The position numbers and the translations under genes are program-made. From the IMG/VR virus record IMGVR_UViG_3300044940_000234, positions 1 through 20,441 of that record: a DNA stretch of 20,441 nucleotides. One strand, given 5' to 3'. The notes under the pieces were generated by a model. That model did not search any database. It was not told the origin of the DNA and saw only the letters and a program-made list of their open reading frames with translations. The first letter of the stretch is position 1; the number at the start of each line of letters is the position of its first letter. This stretch comes from a virus. Positions 5,629-12,876 of this stretch are shown piece after piece.

Positions 5629-6441
5629 TCAGGGCAAGAAGATGTCCGCAAAATTGGCCGACTCGTACCGAGGCGTGCCACCCATCAGCACACGCTGCCA
5701 CCCCGCAGGCGGACCGATATAATCGTGATTCCACCCGTACACATCGACACCGCGCTTGATGACCCGCACCTTGAAGTGCCAGGCGACGCTATAGGTGACC
5801 TTCGGTGCGCCACCATCCAGCGACCACTGCCAGTCGAGGTCCCACGCCTCGAATAGCACCGTCTCGGGCGGGTAGCCGAGGAACGCGGCTTGATTGACTT
5901 TCCCCAATCGATCTGTGAGCTTATTTCGATTGATCGCGCCGAGATTGCCGAGCGTGATCACCCAGTCCTGCACAGGCACGACGATCCGACCAGTGCCGCT
6001 ATCCTCCTGCGGGATCGGGCCAGTCGGATATCCACTCGGGTTGCTCTCGTACCTCAGCGCGCGTGCCGGGAACAGCAGGAACTCGCCGCCGCCGCGCACC
6101 TGCACCTGGATGCTGGCTCCGCTCGGCAGTGTCGGTGCCTCGCTCGCACCACTGGGCCACTGGCTCGATGACACTGAGCTATCCAGCTCGGCCAGATAGA
6201 TCAGCGTCACCCTGGCCCACTGATACACAGCCGGCGAGGTCGTGATGACACCAAGCGGCTCGACCTGCGCACGGCGACAGCGGCAGAGCGGGATCATCGG
6301 ATCGAGCGTGCCGATCTGCGATGCGACCCACGCCGCATGACCGGCCCACGGCACGATGACCTCACGCTCGACCTGCAGCCGCTGACCAGTCTCGATGGAC
6401 CAGCGAGCACTGCCCTGGATCTCCTCCACGACCACCTCCAC
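5629..6441 (-). CDS. probable distal tail / baseplate protein, 270 aa
   Basis: It is the first gene after the tape measure, the position of distal tail (Dit-like) or tail-tip proteins in siphoviruses. The protein is rich in beta-type residues and Trp/Tyr, with pieces such as KVTYSVAWHFKVRVIKRGVD and DYIGPPAGWQRVLMGGTPRY near the C-terminus, which resemble jelly-roll or beta-sandwich tail proteins of planctomycete-type phages. Start is a GTG at 6441 with a weak ribosome binding site, 15 bases behind the tape-measure stop; no better start is in frame. No enzymatic motif is visible. The family call rests mainly on gene order. Confidence 0.6.
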   Translation of the reverse strand: MEVVVEEIQGSARWSIETGQRLQVEREVIVPWAGHAAWVASQIGTLDPMIPLCRCRRAQVEPLGVITTSPAVYQWARVTLIYLAELDSSVSSSQWPSGASEAPTLPSGASIQVQVRGGGEFLLFPARALRYESNPSGYPTGPIPQEDSGTGRIVVPVQDWVITLGNLGAINRNKLTDRLGKVNQAAFLGYPPETVLFEAWDLDWQWSLDGGAPKVTYSVAWHFKVRVIKRGVDVYGWNHDYIGPPAGWQRVLMGGTPRYESANFADIFLP

Positions 6442-6456
6442 AGTGACATCGCGATG

Positions 6457-7749
6457 TCACTGGTATCTCGCCGCCAGGCCCTGTACCCGGATACCAGGCC
6501 CCTTGGCCATGTCGACCAGACCCATGATACCAGCAGCAGCTTTCTCGGCCGCTTGAGCCTGCCGTTCAGCCAGCACTTTGAGCGCTGCTTCTTGCTGCTG
6601 CCGCGCTAGACCCGCAAAGCCAACAAAGCCAAAGCGATCCTCTTGTCGAGCTTGTTCAAGATGTCCCTGTTGCGGCTGTCGCAGACTAGCGAGCATCTGC
6701 TGATCTCGCACGCGGCGACGCGCATCGAATTGCGAGCGCCGGCTATCGATCTCCGCCAGCAGGGCATCGATGCGATCGTTCGACTCTCGCACATTCGCCT
6801 CCACGAATCGCGGCATCTCCTTGATGGTATGCTTGAAGCCCTCGGTCAATGGCTTGAGGTTGGGCGCGTCCCAACCCTTGCCGCTGATCCAGTCAGTCAC
6901 ACTCGTCCAGATACGGCGGATATTCTCGCCGGCATTGCGGAAGACGGTGAGGATGAAATCCCCCAACGTATTGAAGATCTCACGCCAGTTGCCCGACAGC
7001 CAGCGACCGACCTCGACGACGTTCAGCGCGAATGCCTCGAGCCGCTCCCAGCTATTGGACGCGAAGAGCTTAAGCCGCTCCCACCACAGATCCACATACA
7101 GGCGCCAGTGATCTGAGAAGAACAGCACCGACTCGATCCAGCCGCGCACGGTCTCGGCCCACGACTGGCCGCTCTCTCGCAGCGAGGCACCTAGTGCACC
7201 GAATAGGCCATCAATGGCCGACGAGATGGCATCGATGGCCGTGGCCACTGTAACCAAGATGCCGTCCCAGACCATCTTGACCGTGTCGAGTGCCGCCAAC
7301 ACGGTCGGCTTCCACTGCTCCCATGCGGCCGACAGATGTGCAGTGATGCCATCGATGCCGGACTGTACCCCGAAAACGCGAGCGACCAACTCGCCGAGCT
7401 CCATGCCGATCTCACGCAGCCGCGACCACATACCGTCCCAAGCGGTCGTGATGCCCTGGAGTGCTGCGCCGGCATCCTCGGCGCGGCCCATCTCAGAGAG
7501 TAGCGCTGTGACACCGACGGCCGCTGCGCCAGTGCCTGCTACGATGCCACCCAGGCTGGCAGTCGCCACACGGCCCAGTGAGGCCAGACGGCTGCCGATG
7601 CCGGCCAGCGACCCGCTGAGCCGGCCCGCCAGCCCGCGACCGCTCTCGCCAGTAGCGTCCAGGCGGCCGCGAAGCTGGTCCAGACCACGCTGAGCCTGAC
7701 CGAGACCACGCACCCCCACATCGACGTAGAGCTCGCCAGCTTGGGACAT
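6457..7749 (-). CDS. tail tape measure protein, 430 aa
   Basis: The protein sets tail length and is packed in the tail tube. The N-terminus (ELYVDVGVRGLGQAQRGLDQ) is the typical start of tape measure proteins. Residues about 30-90 are Gly/Ala/Ser-rich and partly hydrophobic (GGIVAGTGAAAVGVTALLSE), a likely membrane-active segment. The middle contains repeated Trp-rich amphipathic helices (SWERLEAFALNVVEVGRWLS), and the end is Gln/Arg/Ala-rich coiled coil. At 430 residues it is short for a tape measure, predicting a short tail. The start at 7749 comes 1 base after the stop of the frameshifted chaperone, the classical order chaperone G/GT then tape measure. Confidence 0.85.
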   Translation of the reverse strand: MSQAGELYVDVGVRGLGQAQRGLDQLRGRLDATGESGRGLAGRLSGSLAGIGSRLASLGRVATASLGGIVAGTGAAAVGVTALLSEMGRAEDAGAALQGITTAWDGMWSRLREIGMELGELVARVFGVQSGIDGITAHLSAAWEQWKPTVLAALDTVKMVWDGILVTVATAIDAISSAIDGLFGALGASLRESGQSWAETVRGWIESVLFFSDHWRLYVDLWWERLKLFASNSWERLEAFALNVVEVGRWLSGNWREIFNTLGDFILTVFRNAGENIRRIWTSVTDWISGKGWDAPNLKPLTEGFKHTIKEMPRFVEANVRESNDRIDALLAEIDSRRSQFDARRRVRDQQMLASLRQPQQGHLEQARQEDRFGFVGFAGLARQQQEAALKVLAERQAQAAEKAAAGIMGLVDMAKGPGIRVQGLAARYQ

Positions 7750-7750
7750 G

Positions 7751-7895
7751 TCAGAGTCGCACCCGCATGATGCGTCGCACTGGGTCGATCCCGGAAAGCA
7801 TCTGCAGCTCAGCCACCGTCAGCTGCAGCACCTGATCCACCGTCCATCCAGTCGCCTCGATGACGCCCCGGATCAGACCGGGCCAGTCTGGGGGG
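7751..7895 (-). CDS. -1 frameshift extension of the tail assembly chaperone
   Basis: Downstream of a run of six C residues (plus-strand G run 7890-7895) the -1 frame is open and codes for about 45 residues including PPDWPGLIRGVIEATGWTVD and LTVAELQMLSGIDP. It stops at 7751, one base before the tape-measure start. This WP-x-LIR and W/T-x-x-x-V pattern is typical of the second half of gpGT-type tail chaperones. The extension has no good start of its own, so a programmed -1 slip from the upstream gene is the simplest explanation. CCC-on-C-run slippage of one tRNA is possible; a canonical X-XXY-YYZ heptamer is not present. Confidence 0.72.
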
Positions 7896-8337
7896 CGGTC
7901 GTAGGGCGATGCCCACTCTCCGGCCGAGGTGGCAGGATGATCTGCACCGATCGCTCGAACTCAGCGAGGTCGGCCTGAGCCAGCCAAGCGGCCGCCTGGT
8001 CGAGCGTCCGAATCTGGTCGCCGTGATGACGATGCAGCACCAGCATGGCGATCGACGCTAGACGCACCTCGGTGGGGGCGTGGCTCATCAGTGTCTCCAC
8101 CGACTGCTCGGCCCACTCCCGCTCAGCCGCGTGAGCTGCTGCCCAGTACTCTCTGGCCTGCGCTGCCGGGACACTCGCTGCATATTCAGCCGCTCGACGG
8201 AGCGGGCTGCCCAGATGCCGCCGTAGCTCTCGCTCCACCGCCAGATAGCCAGCCAGTGTCGGTGGTGTGAGCCGATACTCGATGCCGCCGACCGTGAGCC
8301 GCTCTTCCTCGCGGCCCAGTGTGAGCGTGAGGCTCAT
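7873..8337 (-). CDS. tail assembly chaperone (gpG-like), 154 aa
   Basis: Acts as chaperone that coats the tape measure before tube polymerisation in siphoviruses. The call rests on position between tail tube and tape measure, on its length, on the mostly helical sequence after a beta-like start (SLTLTLGREEERLTVGGIEY), and on the existence of a -1 frame extension reaching to the tape measure. Start ATG at 8337 overlaps the tail tube stop by 4 bases (ATGA). The zero-frame product ends shortly after the C6 tract with Pro/Thr/Gln-rich residues. Confidence 0.78.
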   Translation of the reverse strand: MSLTLTLGREEERLTVGGIEYRLTPPTLAGYLAVERELRRHLGSPLRRAAEYAASVPAAQAREYWAAAHAAEREWAEQSVETLMSHAPTEVRLASIAMLVLHRHHGDQIRTLDQAAAWLAQADLAEFERSVQIILPPRPESGHRPTTAPQTGPV

Positions 8338-8714
8338 GTGCTGGCCTCCGTCACTGGGCCGACCGCCTCGAATGCGACGGTGGCAGAGACTGCCTCACCG
8401 GTGTCCACGTTCACAGCGATCGTCACGTCGGTAATGATCGCGTCGAAGGTGTAGGTGCGATCGCCCGTACCGTCCCAGTCACCGTGCTTGAGGACCATCG
8501 ATGCGACGGTGTTGCGCGGCGGCGGAGAGGCTGTCGGTCGCAGTGTGGCTGAGCCGCTGGCATCCTGAGTGCCAGGCACCCCCGTCTTCCATCCGCTCGA
8601 TGCTGACGTGCCGAACTTGGTGACCTCAGTCTTGAGGCTGAGAGTCCAGTCTGTGATGGTGTGTGCAGTGCTGCTATAGGTGAGCGTACCTGTCTTGCCG
8701 CTGACGAGTGGCAT
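8334..8714 (-). CDS. major tail (tube) protein, 126 aa
   Basis: Forms the tail tube. The beginning MPLVSGKTGTLTY, followed by a Thr/Ser/Val-rich beta sequence and the central LKHGDWDGTGDRTYTFDAII, fits phage tail tube proteins, as does the C-terminal VNVDTGEAVSATVAFEAVG, which resembles the end of the conserved TP901/lambda V-like tube fold. A very strong ribosome binding site (GAGGAGGGG, about 3-6 bases before the ATG at 8714) fits high expression, expected for a tube subunit. It follows the tail terminator gene after 22 bases and overlaps the chaperone gene. Confidence 0.83.
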   Translation of the reverse strand: MPLVSGKTGTLTYSSTAHTITDWTLSLKTEVTKFGTSASSGWKTGVPGTQDASGSATLRPTASPPPRNTVASMVLKHGDWDGTGDRTYTFDAIITDVTIAVNVDTGEAVSATVAFEAVGPVTEAST

Positions 8715-8736
8715 ATGCCCCTCCTCGGCAGCACGA

Positions 8737-9117
8737 TCACCACAGATGCAGTGTGATCGTGCCGGACCCGGTGATATGCTCCGTCGCCGGGTCCCTCGTC
8801 AGCTCGAGCGTGTACCCCTCCCATGTCGGGCAGGATCGCCCACTGATCGTCAGTGGGCACAGATGGTCGAGAATAGCCTGAGCGATTGCCTCGACGGCGT
8901 CGCCAGTGGCCGCTTCGATGACATGCCGCACAACGAGCGTATCCATGATGGCACCGCTCGCCCGCTGTCGCTTGGTGATCAGGTAGCCCTGCAGTGCGAT
9001 GGCTGGTACTGGCCAGCCGGGCAGTGGCTCACCGATCACCACGCGGGTGGCCGGCACCAGCGCTGCCAGCTCTGGCACAGATCCCCATCGTGTCACGATG
9101 TCACCCAGCACGCTCAT
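8737..9117 (-). CDS. tail terminator / tail completion protein, 126 aa
   Basis: Expected role is to cap the tail tube and join it to the head. The length, the start MSVLGDIVTRWGSVPELAAL, the mixed alpha/beta pattern, and ATGDAVEAIAQAILDHLCPL followed by a beta hairpin resemble DUF3168/gp17-like tail completion proteins. Gene order (after the gp10-like gene, before the tail tube) is the same as in HK97-type phages. The start at 9117 overlaps the previous stop by 4 bases. Identification rests on fold-like pattern and synteny. Confidence 0.68.
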   Translation of the reverse strand: MSVLGDIVTRWGSVPELAALVPATRVVIGEPLPGWPVPAIALQGYLITKRQRASGAIMDTLVVRHVIEAATGDAVEAIAQAILDHLCPLTISGRSCPTWEGYTLELTRDPATEHITGSGTITLHLW

Positions 9118-9551
9118 GGCAGTCTGGCGGCATCCATCAGCAGCACACGGATGGCATCTCGCGTCTCATCGAGTGCTCTCGATAGCCACGGCCGCCGTGG
9201 CAAGTGCCTCGCGCCCAGCTCGTGGTAGATCATGTAGTCGCCGCCCGCGCGGATACCGACTCGCGCATGCAGCGGGTCGACCAGCCACCAGGTGATCGCC
9301 GATCGGCCAACACCTGTGCGAAGCGCGGGTGGCTGGCCCGGCCGGCTCGGCGTGTACACGGTGTATGTGCTGCCACGTCGACCACCGGGCGTATCCCGGC
9401 GACGCCGTCGGGTGGTGCGTCTGGCCGGCACACTGCAGAGTACTCGCGATCGTGTGTGCAGCAGCACGGCAGCACGCAGGACGGCAGCCTCGATCCGCTG
9501 ACGCTGCTGCTGCATCAGCACGGTGCCCGACCATCGCACTGTCGCGCTCAT
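9114..9551 (-). CDS. HK97 gp10-like minor head-tail connection protein, 145 aa
   Basis: The C-terminal half carries the hallmark of the HK97 gp10 / putative tail-component family: a GDYMIYHELGARHLPRRPWL stretch, where Tyr-x-x-x-x-Glu-x-Gly-x-x-x-x-Pro-x-x-Pro is followed by an amphipathic helix. The N-terminal half is a long helix (QQQRQRIEAAVLRAAVLLHT) followed by an Arg-rich loop, a variable region in the family. Start ATG at 9551 overlaps the upstream stop by 4 bases. Length is within the family's usual 110-160 residues. Confidence 0.78.
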   Translation of the reverse strand: MSATVRWSGTVLMQQQRQRIEAAVLRAAVLLHTRSRVLCSVPARRTTRRRRRDTPGGRRGSTYTVYTPSRPGQPPALRTGVGRSAITWWLVDPLHARVGIRAGGDYMIYHELGARHLPRRPWLSRALDETRDAIRVLLMDAARLP

Positions 9552-9763
9552 ACGATGGCCCTCGTGATTCGGCCCCCCTGATCGCCACCGAATGCCCCAT
9601 CGTCGCTGCCACTGGCCAGTGCCGCCTCGATGTCGCGGAGCATGGCGAGTAGCCGCTCATACTGCTCGACCCACTGCTGATGCGTGCCGGGCTGCAGATC
9701 GATCGCGGCCATGCGTGCGACGATCCGCTCACGCTCGGCCTCCAGTGTTGCCCGCCAGCTCAT
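9548..9763 (-). CDS. small hypothetical, possible head-tail joining protein, 71 aa
   Basis: The ATG at 9763 (MSWRATLEAERERIVARMAA) is chosen because GGAGA stands 6 bases before it. A longer version from a GTG at 9862, overlapping the previous stop as GTGA, is possible and would add 33 residues, but it would translate through a very strong RNA structure. The protein is mainly two helices with Gly/Asp-rich ends, similar in size to gpW-like joining proteins. Function is inferred only from its place between capsid and tail genes. Confidence 0.6.
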   Translation of the reverse strand: MSWRATLEAERERIVARMAAIDLQPGTHQQWVEQYERLLAMLRDIEAALASGSDDGAFGGDQGGRITRAIV

Positions 9764-9769
9764 GAGTCG

Positions 9770-9774
9770 TCTCC
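9770..9774 (-). promoter_or_regulatory. ribosome binding site deciding the start at 9763
   Basis: GGAGA with a 6-base spacing to the ATG at 9763. It lies immediately after the base of the hairpin domain at 9776-9855, so access may depend on that structure. Confidence 0.6.
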
Positions 9775-9775
9775 A

Positions 9776-9855
9776 AGCGTGCGGCCGTGTGGCCTCGGGA
9801 CCTCCCCAGTACGCTTGAGCCGCGCGGGAACCGCTCCCGCGCACGGCCGCACGCT
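9776..9855 (-). promoter_or_regulatory. 80-nt multi-branched RNA structure between genes
   Basis: A 14-bp perfect closing stem joins 9776-9789 with 9842-9855 (AGCGTGCGGCCGTG against its complement). Inside it an 8-bp hairpin (GCGCGGGA and TCCCGCGC, 9822-9842, 5-base loop; its last base overlaps the closing stem) is perfect. The remaining inner part can form a third arm (GGCTC with GAGCC-like bases, and GGG with CCC). It matches no riboswitch or ribozyme class I can recognise. It lies between the 102-residue gene and the ribosome binding site of the next gene. Confidence 0.55.
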
Positions 9856-9858
9856 GGC

Positions 9859-10167
9859 TCACAGACCGTATCGCGACCTGGCCGAGTCAGTCAGCGGCTG
9901 GATAGCCTCGCCACACGTCACTGCACGATCGATGATCCAGACATGATCGAGGACCGCTCTCCGGACACGTCGGAGCATCACCCGCCGCCACAGCGACCAC
10001 CACGGCGTATCGTGGATGGCTCGATCGACCAGACGGACCGCATCGTATGACTCGCTCGGTCGGTAGCTCATCCGGTAGGATGCCCGATAGAGGATCTCCT
10101 CGAGCCACTGGGCGATCACTGGACCTAGTAGCCGGATGATGGCCAGGATGATGGTACTCCACGTCAT
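9859..10167 (-). CDS. small membrane-anchored protein, 102 aa
   Basis: The ATG at 10167 overlaps the stop of the protease gene as TGATG, so the two are translationally coupled. Residues 3-20 (WSTIILAIIRLLGPVIAQ) form an N-terminal hydrophobic segment; the remainder is basic and Trp/Arg-rich (DTPWWSLWRRVMLRRVRRAV) and would lie at the membrane surface. The family is not recognised. Together with the upstream protease and the other membrane protein it forms a compact trio, which might act in envelope passage or lysis. A much longer in-frame reading upstream is only the antisense-free shadow of the protease gene. Confidence 0.62.
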   Translation of the reverse strand: MTWSTIILAIIRLLGPVIAQWLEEILYRASYRMSYRPSESYDAVRLVDRAIHDTPWWSLWRRVMLRRVRRAVLDHVWIIDRAVTCGEAIQPLTDSARSRYGL

Positions 10168-10961
10168 CACTGACCTCCTGGCGATCGTACCGGCATCTCG
10201 ATCGGCTTGATGTCGAGCCAGTCGGTGGGTGTAGCGATCATGCGCCGGATGACCGTCGGCGATGCACCCCACACGTCGCCCACGGCGGCCAATCGTGTCG
10301 TGCAGCAGACTGGGCTGAGGAGCCGCCCATCCGCGTCTGCGATGATGCCGCCGCCACTGTCGCCATTGCTGACGCTGAGCCGGTAGCGGAGCTGACCGTT
10401 GCTGTCCTCGCCGGCCAAGAGCGTGCCCGACTCCTGGTTGCCCGGCTGGTGGACGCCATAGCCACCATGCCACACGGCCGAGCCGACGGCCGGGACGTTC
10501 TCGGCGACCAAGGCGAATGGCAGGTCGTCGTAGTGTTCGGTCACCAGTATGGCACAATCGGCAGTGCGATTGATCGCGCTGACTGTGGCCTGCACCGACA
10601 CTCCGTCTCGGGTCAGGATCTGCACGGGCTCGCCGACCCGCTTGACGCAGTGGGCGGCACTCACGACATGCCAGCGGCCATCCGATCGCCGTGGCCCCAC
10701 GATCGTGCCGGAGCAGTATCCATGCTGCATGATGACCTTGCCGATGGCCCTCCACGGGTCGGCTTTGGGCTCGGGCTTGGGCTCAGGCTTGGGTTCCGGT
10801 CTTTGCTCTGGTGGTGGGGCTGGGGCCTGACAGCCGCGGCCACCAGCGACATACGCCACCGTGCCGCCCCCGAGGATGGTCAGCAGTGCCGTCAGGATAG
10901 CCACCAGCAGTGACCGCCACGGTTCCCGCGGCCAAGTCGGTGTCGACTCACTCGTGGTCAT
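10167..10961 (-). CDS. membrane-anchored trypsin-like serine protease, 264 aa
   Basis: The catalytic triad of peptidase family S1 is visible: His104 in SAAHC, Asp135 in RTADCAILV, and Ser202 in NGDSGGG. The N-terminus has a short polar head, then a membrane segment (residues about 17-40, SLLVAILTALLTILGGGTVA), then a Pro/Glu/Lys linker (PEPKPEPKPEPK, about 55-66), then the protease domain. The topology predicts a signal-anchored enzyme working outside the cytoplasm. The start at 10961 (MTTSESTPTW) overlaps the previous stop by 14 bases; longer in-frame readings overlap the upstream gene by over 100 bases. Cys residues flank the His, as in secreted trypsins. It lies between capsid and tail genes, where such an enzyme is unexpected. 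Confidence 0.88.
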   Translation of the reverse strand: MTTSESTPTWPREPWRSLLVAILTALLTILGGGTVAYVAGGRGCQAPAPPPEQRPEPKPEPKPEPKADPWRAIGKVIMQHGYCSGTIVGPRRSDGRWHVVSAAHCVKRVGEPVQILTRDGVSVQATVSAINRTADCAILVTEHYDDLPFALVAENVPAVGSAVWHGGYGVHQPGNQESGTLLAGEDSNGQLRYRLSVSNGDSGGGIIADADGRLLSPVCCTTRLAAVGDVWGASPTVIRRMIATPTDWLDIKPIEMPVRSPGGQ

Positions 10962-11214
10962 TGCTCGCACCTCGCCATACGGCCGCGCACGCACACACGA
11001 CGCATACGACGGCCAGAGCCACGCACACGCCCATGACCGCCCCGTGCCAATAGGCCACAGCCAGCGCCTCGGCCGATGGCACACGATCGGCCGCTTGACC
11101 GATTCGGTCGGCGGCCTGGCCGACCTTGGCCGCCGCCTGGTCCATTCGCTGGACTGCAGACCGGCTGTCCGCGATCAGATCGCGGATGCCGGTCGTCTCT
11201 GTCGGTGGGCTCAT
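10948..11214 (-). CDS. small coiled-coil membrane protein, 88 aa
   Basis: Start taken at the ATG at 11214 (MSPPTETTGIRDLIADSR), 4 bases after the major capsid stop. Residues 10-48 are a helical coiled coil with repeated VGQAADRIGQAADRV. Residues about 55-80 are one membrane segment (GAVMGVCVALAVVCVVCACA), followed by a short charged tail. A one-pass protein with a coiled coil could be a holin-like, spanin-like or virion membrane protein; no family is recognised. It is directly followed, with overlap, by the membrane-anchored protease. Confidence 0.68.
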   Translation of the reverse strand: MSPPTETTGIRDLIADSRSAVQRMDQAAAKVGQAADRIGQAADRVPSAEALAVAYWHGAVMGVCVALAVVCVVCACAAVWRGASNDHE

Positions 11215-11218
11215 GTCA

Positions 11219-12424
11219 TCACGTCGGCAGATTGCGCGACCAGACTCGCGGCTGCACACACACCGGCACGCCACACTCGGTGACCTGGTATCGCACCCAG
11301 ATGTCGTGCGAGAATCGCTGCGATGGCGTGGGGTCCTCGTTGACCTCGATCGGCCAGAGCTGATAGTACCGCCAGGCCTGCGTCAGATCGCCGAAGTACC
11401 AGGTGCCGATGGCATTCGCCTGCGTCACGCCCGCCGCGATCTGCCGCGAGTACAGGTGCGGACTGACCAGCAGATTCACCCCCGGCGTGCCACCTTGGCC
11501 CGAGTATGGATTGCCGGCGATGACCGTGTTCGCGCCGCTGCCGCTGCGAGTCTCGATCGCATTGAGGATGCGATAGGCGAGCGATCGCCGCTGCTCCGGT
11601 ACGAGTAGATGTCGCTGCAGGAGTACTGCCGGCCCACCAGTGCCTGTGATCGTATTGCCGATCAGCAGGTTGGTGGCATCATCCAGATCGGTCCAGTCTG
11701 CCAGTGCATTGACGTGACTATTGGTCCAGCGACCGCTCGTGAGGAACAGATCGCTGACGGTCTCGCTCGTCTCGCCGGCTCGCTGCTCGACCACGCAGTT
11801 GGCCACCAGGCCGGCCACCATATCGCAGATCAGATCCTCCTTGGCACGCGCGATCGCCGCACCAGCGTCACGCGCGGCCTGCAGCAGCGCGCCAGTGTCG
11901 TCCTCCAGCACCGCCTCCCGCGTGATCGGCAGCTGGAACCCCTTCTTGCGGGCCGGCAGATTCCGCACCCGCTCACCATAGATGCCGAGGATGGGATACT
12001 CCTGGCTCTCCTGGATATCGCCGACCGACTTGCCGTCCTGCAGCGGGATGGTCGGGCTCGGCATCTCCGTGCGTCGCTTCTTCCCCTCCACGACTGGCAG
12101 CACCTGCGATAGCACGGTATCCGGCAGGCGAGCGCCCTCCAGCACGGCGGCGTCGACGATACGCTGAGTGACGAGCCGGAATGCGCTGGTGGTGATGGCA
12201 CCCGCGGCCTCCATGAGTCGCAGATGCTCGCTGCGGCCCTCCATGAGTCTCAGGCCGTCATATCCGATGGGTGTACCTGCCGCATCGATGAGATGGGCGG
12301 CCAGGTCGCGCAGGCTGAATTCCTGCGGCTTGATGTGTCCGTGTCGTAGTCCCTCGGTGAGATCAGTCAGAGTGCGCCGGGCATCCAGCTTCCAGTCGCG
12401 TGCGAGACGCGACGACTGGATCAT
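11219..12424 (-). CDS. major capsid protein, 401 aa
   Basis: HK97-fold-type shell protein by length, position and composition. It follows the decoration protein and protease/scaffold genes in the normal head order. It begins with a helical N-terminal region (to about residue 120), then EGKKRRTEMPSPTIPLQDGK and RNLPARKKGFQLPITREAVL, typical of the N-arm/E-loop to P-domain transition in capsid proteins of this kind, and ends with a beta-rich region including YFGDLTQAWRYYQLWPIEVN and SHDIWVRYQV. The ribosome binding site (GAGGTGA near the ATG at 12424) is good. No separate propeptide can be defined with confidence. Confidence 0.85.
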   Translation of the reverse strand: MIQSSRLARDWKLDARRTLTDLTEGLRHGHIKPQEFSLRDLAAHLIDAAGTPIGYDGLRLMEGRSEHLRLMEAAGAITTSAFRLVTQRIVDAAVLEGARLPDTVLSQVLPVVEGKKRRTEMPSPTIPLQDGKSVGDIQESQEYPILGIYGERVRNLPARKKGFQLPITREAVLEDDTGALLQAARDAGAAIARAKEDLICDMVAGLVANCVVEQRAGETSETVSDLFLTSGRWTNSHVNALADWTDLDDATNLLIGNTITGTGGPAVLLQRHLLVPEQRRSLAYRILNAIETRSGSGANTVIAGNPYSGQGGTPGVNLLVSPHLYSRQIAAGVTQANAIGTWYFGDLTQAWRYYQLWPIEVNEDPTPSQRFSHDIWVRYQVTECGVPVCVQPRVWSRNLPT

Positions 12425-12433
12425 GCATTCACC

Positions 12434-12874
12434 TCACAGGAGATTGACTCGTCCGACGATGCGGACGGTGACCGTGTTGTTCGCGGCCACGCTCACCGCG
12501 CGGCCGATGCAGCGCGTCGCCGTCGCGTGCGTCTGCACCTGATCGTTGCTGGGTGTGCCTGAGTTGTCCGTCACGCGCACCATGTCGTTGACGGTGATGG
12601 CACCGCTAGCGCGAAGCTGGAAGTCACCCCGGGTGGCGATAGGCACACGGCCAGTGTCGCCCGCCTCTCGTCGAGCCACGCAGATCCCGACGAAGTTGGT
12701 GCCGACCACCTGGCTGCGTGCATCGTGATCGGTACCGGGTGCCTGAGAGGCGCGGCGCACGACACCAGCGACTGAGTCCCACCAGCAGATGTCCCCAGCC
12801 TCGAACGCGTCGCTCGTGGCCTTCGGCAAGTCGATGATGGCCGGGTCGCCCCGGACGATACGCACGACGCTCAT
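12434..12874 (-). CDS. head decoration / DUF2190-like protein, 146 aa
   Basis: The mostly beta sequence with the pieces DICWWDSVAGVVRRASQAPG, FVGICVARREAGDTGRVPIA and GRAVSVAANNTVTVRIVGRV matches the pattern of capsid decoration or head-fibre stabilisation proteins (DUF2190 type): a small beta barrel with a repeating G-V-A-x-R-x-A-G-D-T-G element. It lies directly upstream of the major capsid gene, with only 9 bases between, and has a strong ribosome binding site (GGAGGA, 7 bases before the ATG). Expected role is to stabilise the expanded capsid by binding its outer surface. Confidence 0.75.
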   Translation of the reverse strand: MSVVRIVRGDPAIIDLPKATSDAFEAGDICWWDSVAGVVRRASQAPGTDHDARSQVVGTNFVGICVARREAGDTGRVPIATRGDFQLRASGAITVNDMVRVTDNSGTPSNDQVQTHATATRCIGRAVSVAANNTVTVRIVGRVNLL

Positions 12875-12876
12875 GG

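Noticed and set aside
10168-10755. N-terminal extension of the 102-residue membrane protein into the protease gene
   Set aside because: The region is the out-of-frame shadow of the trypsin-like gene, and the TGATG overlap at 10167 gives a natural start.
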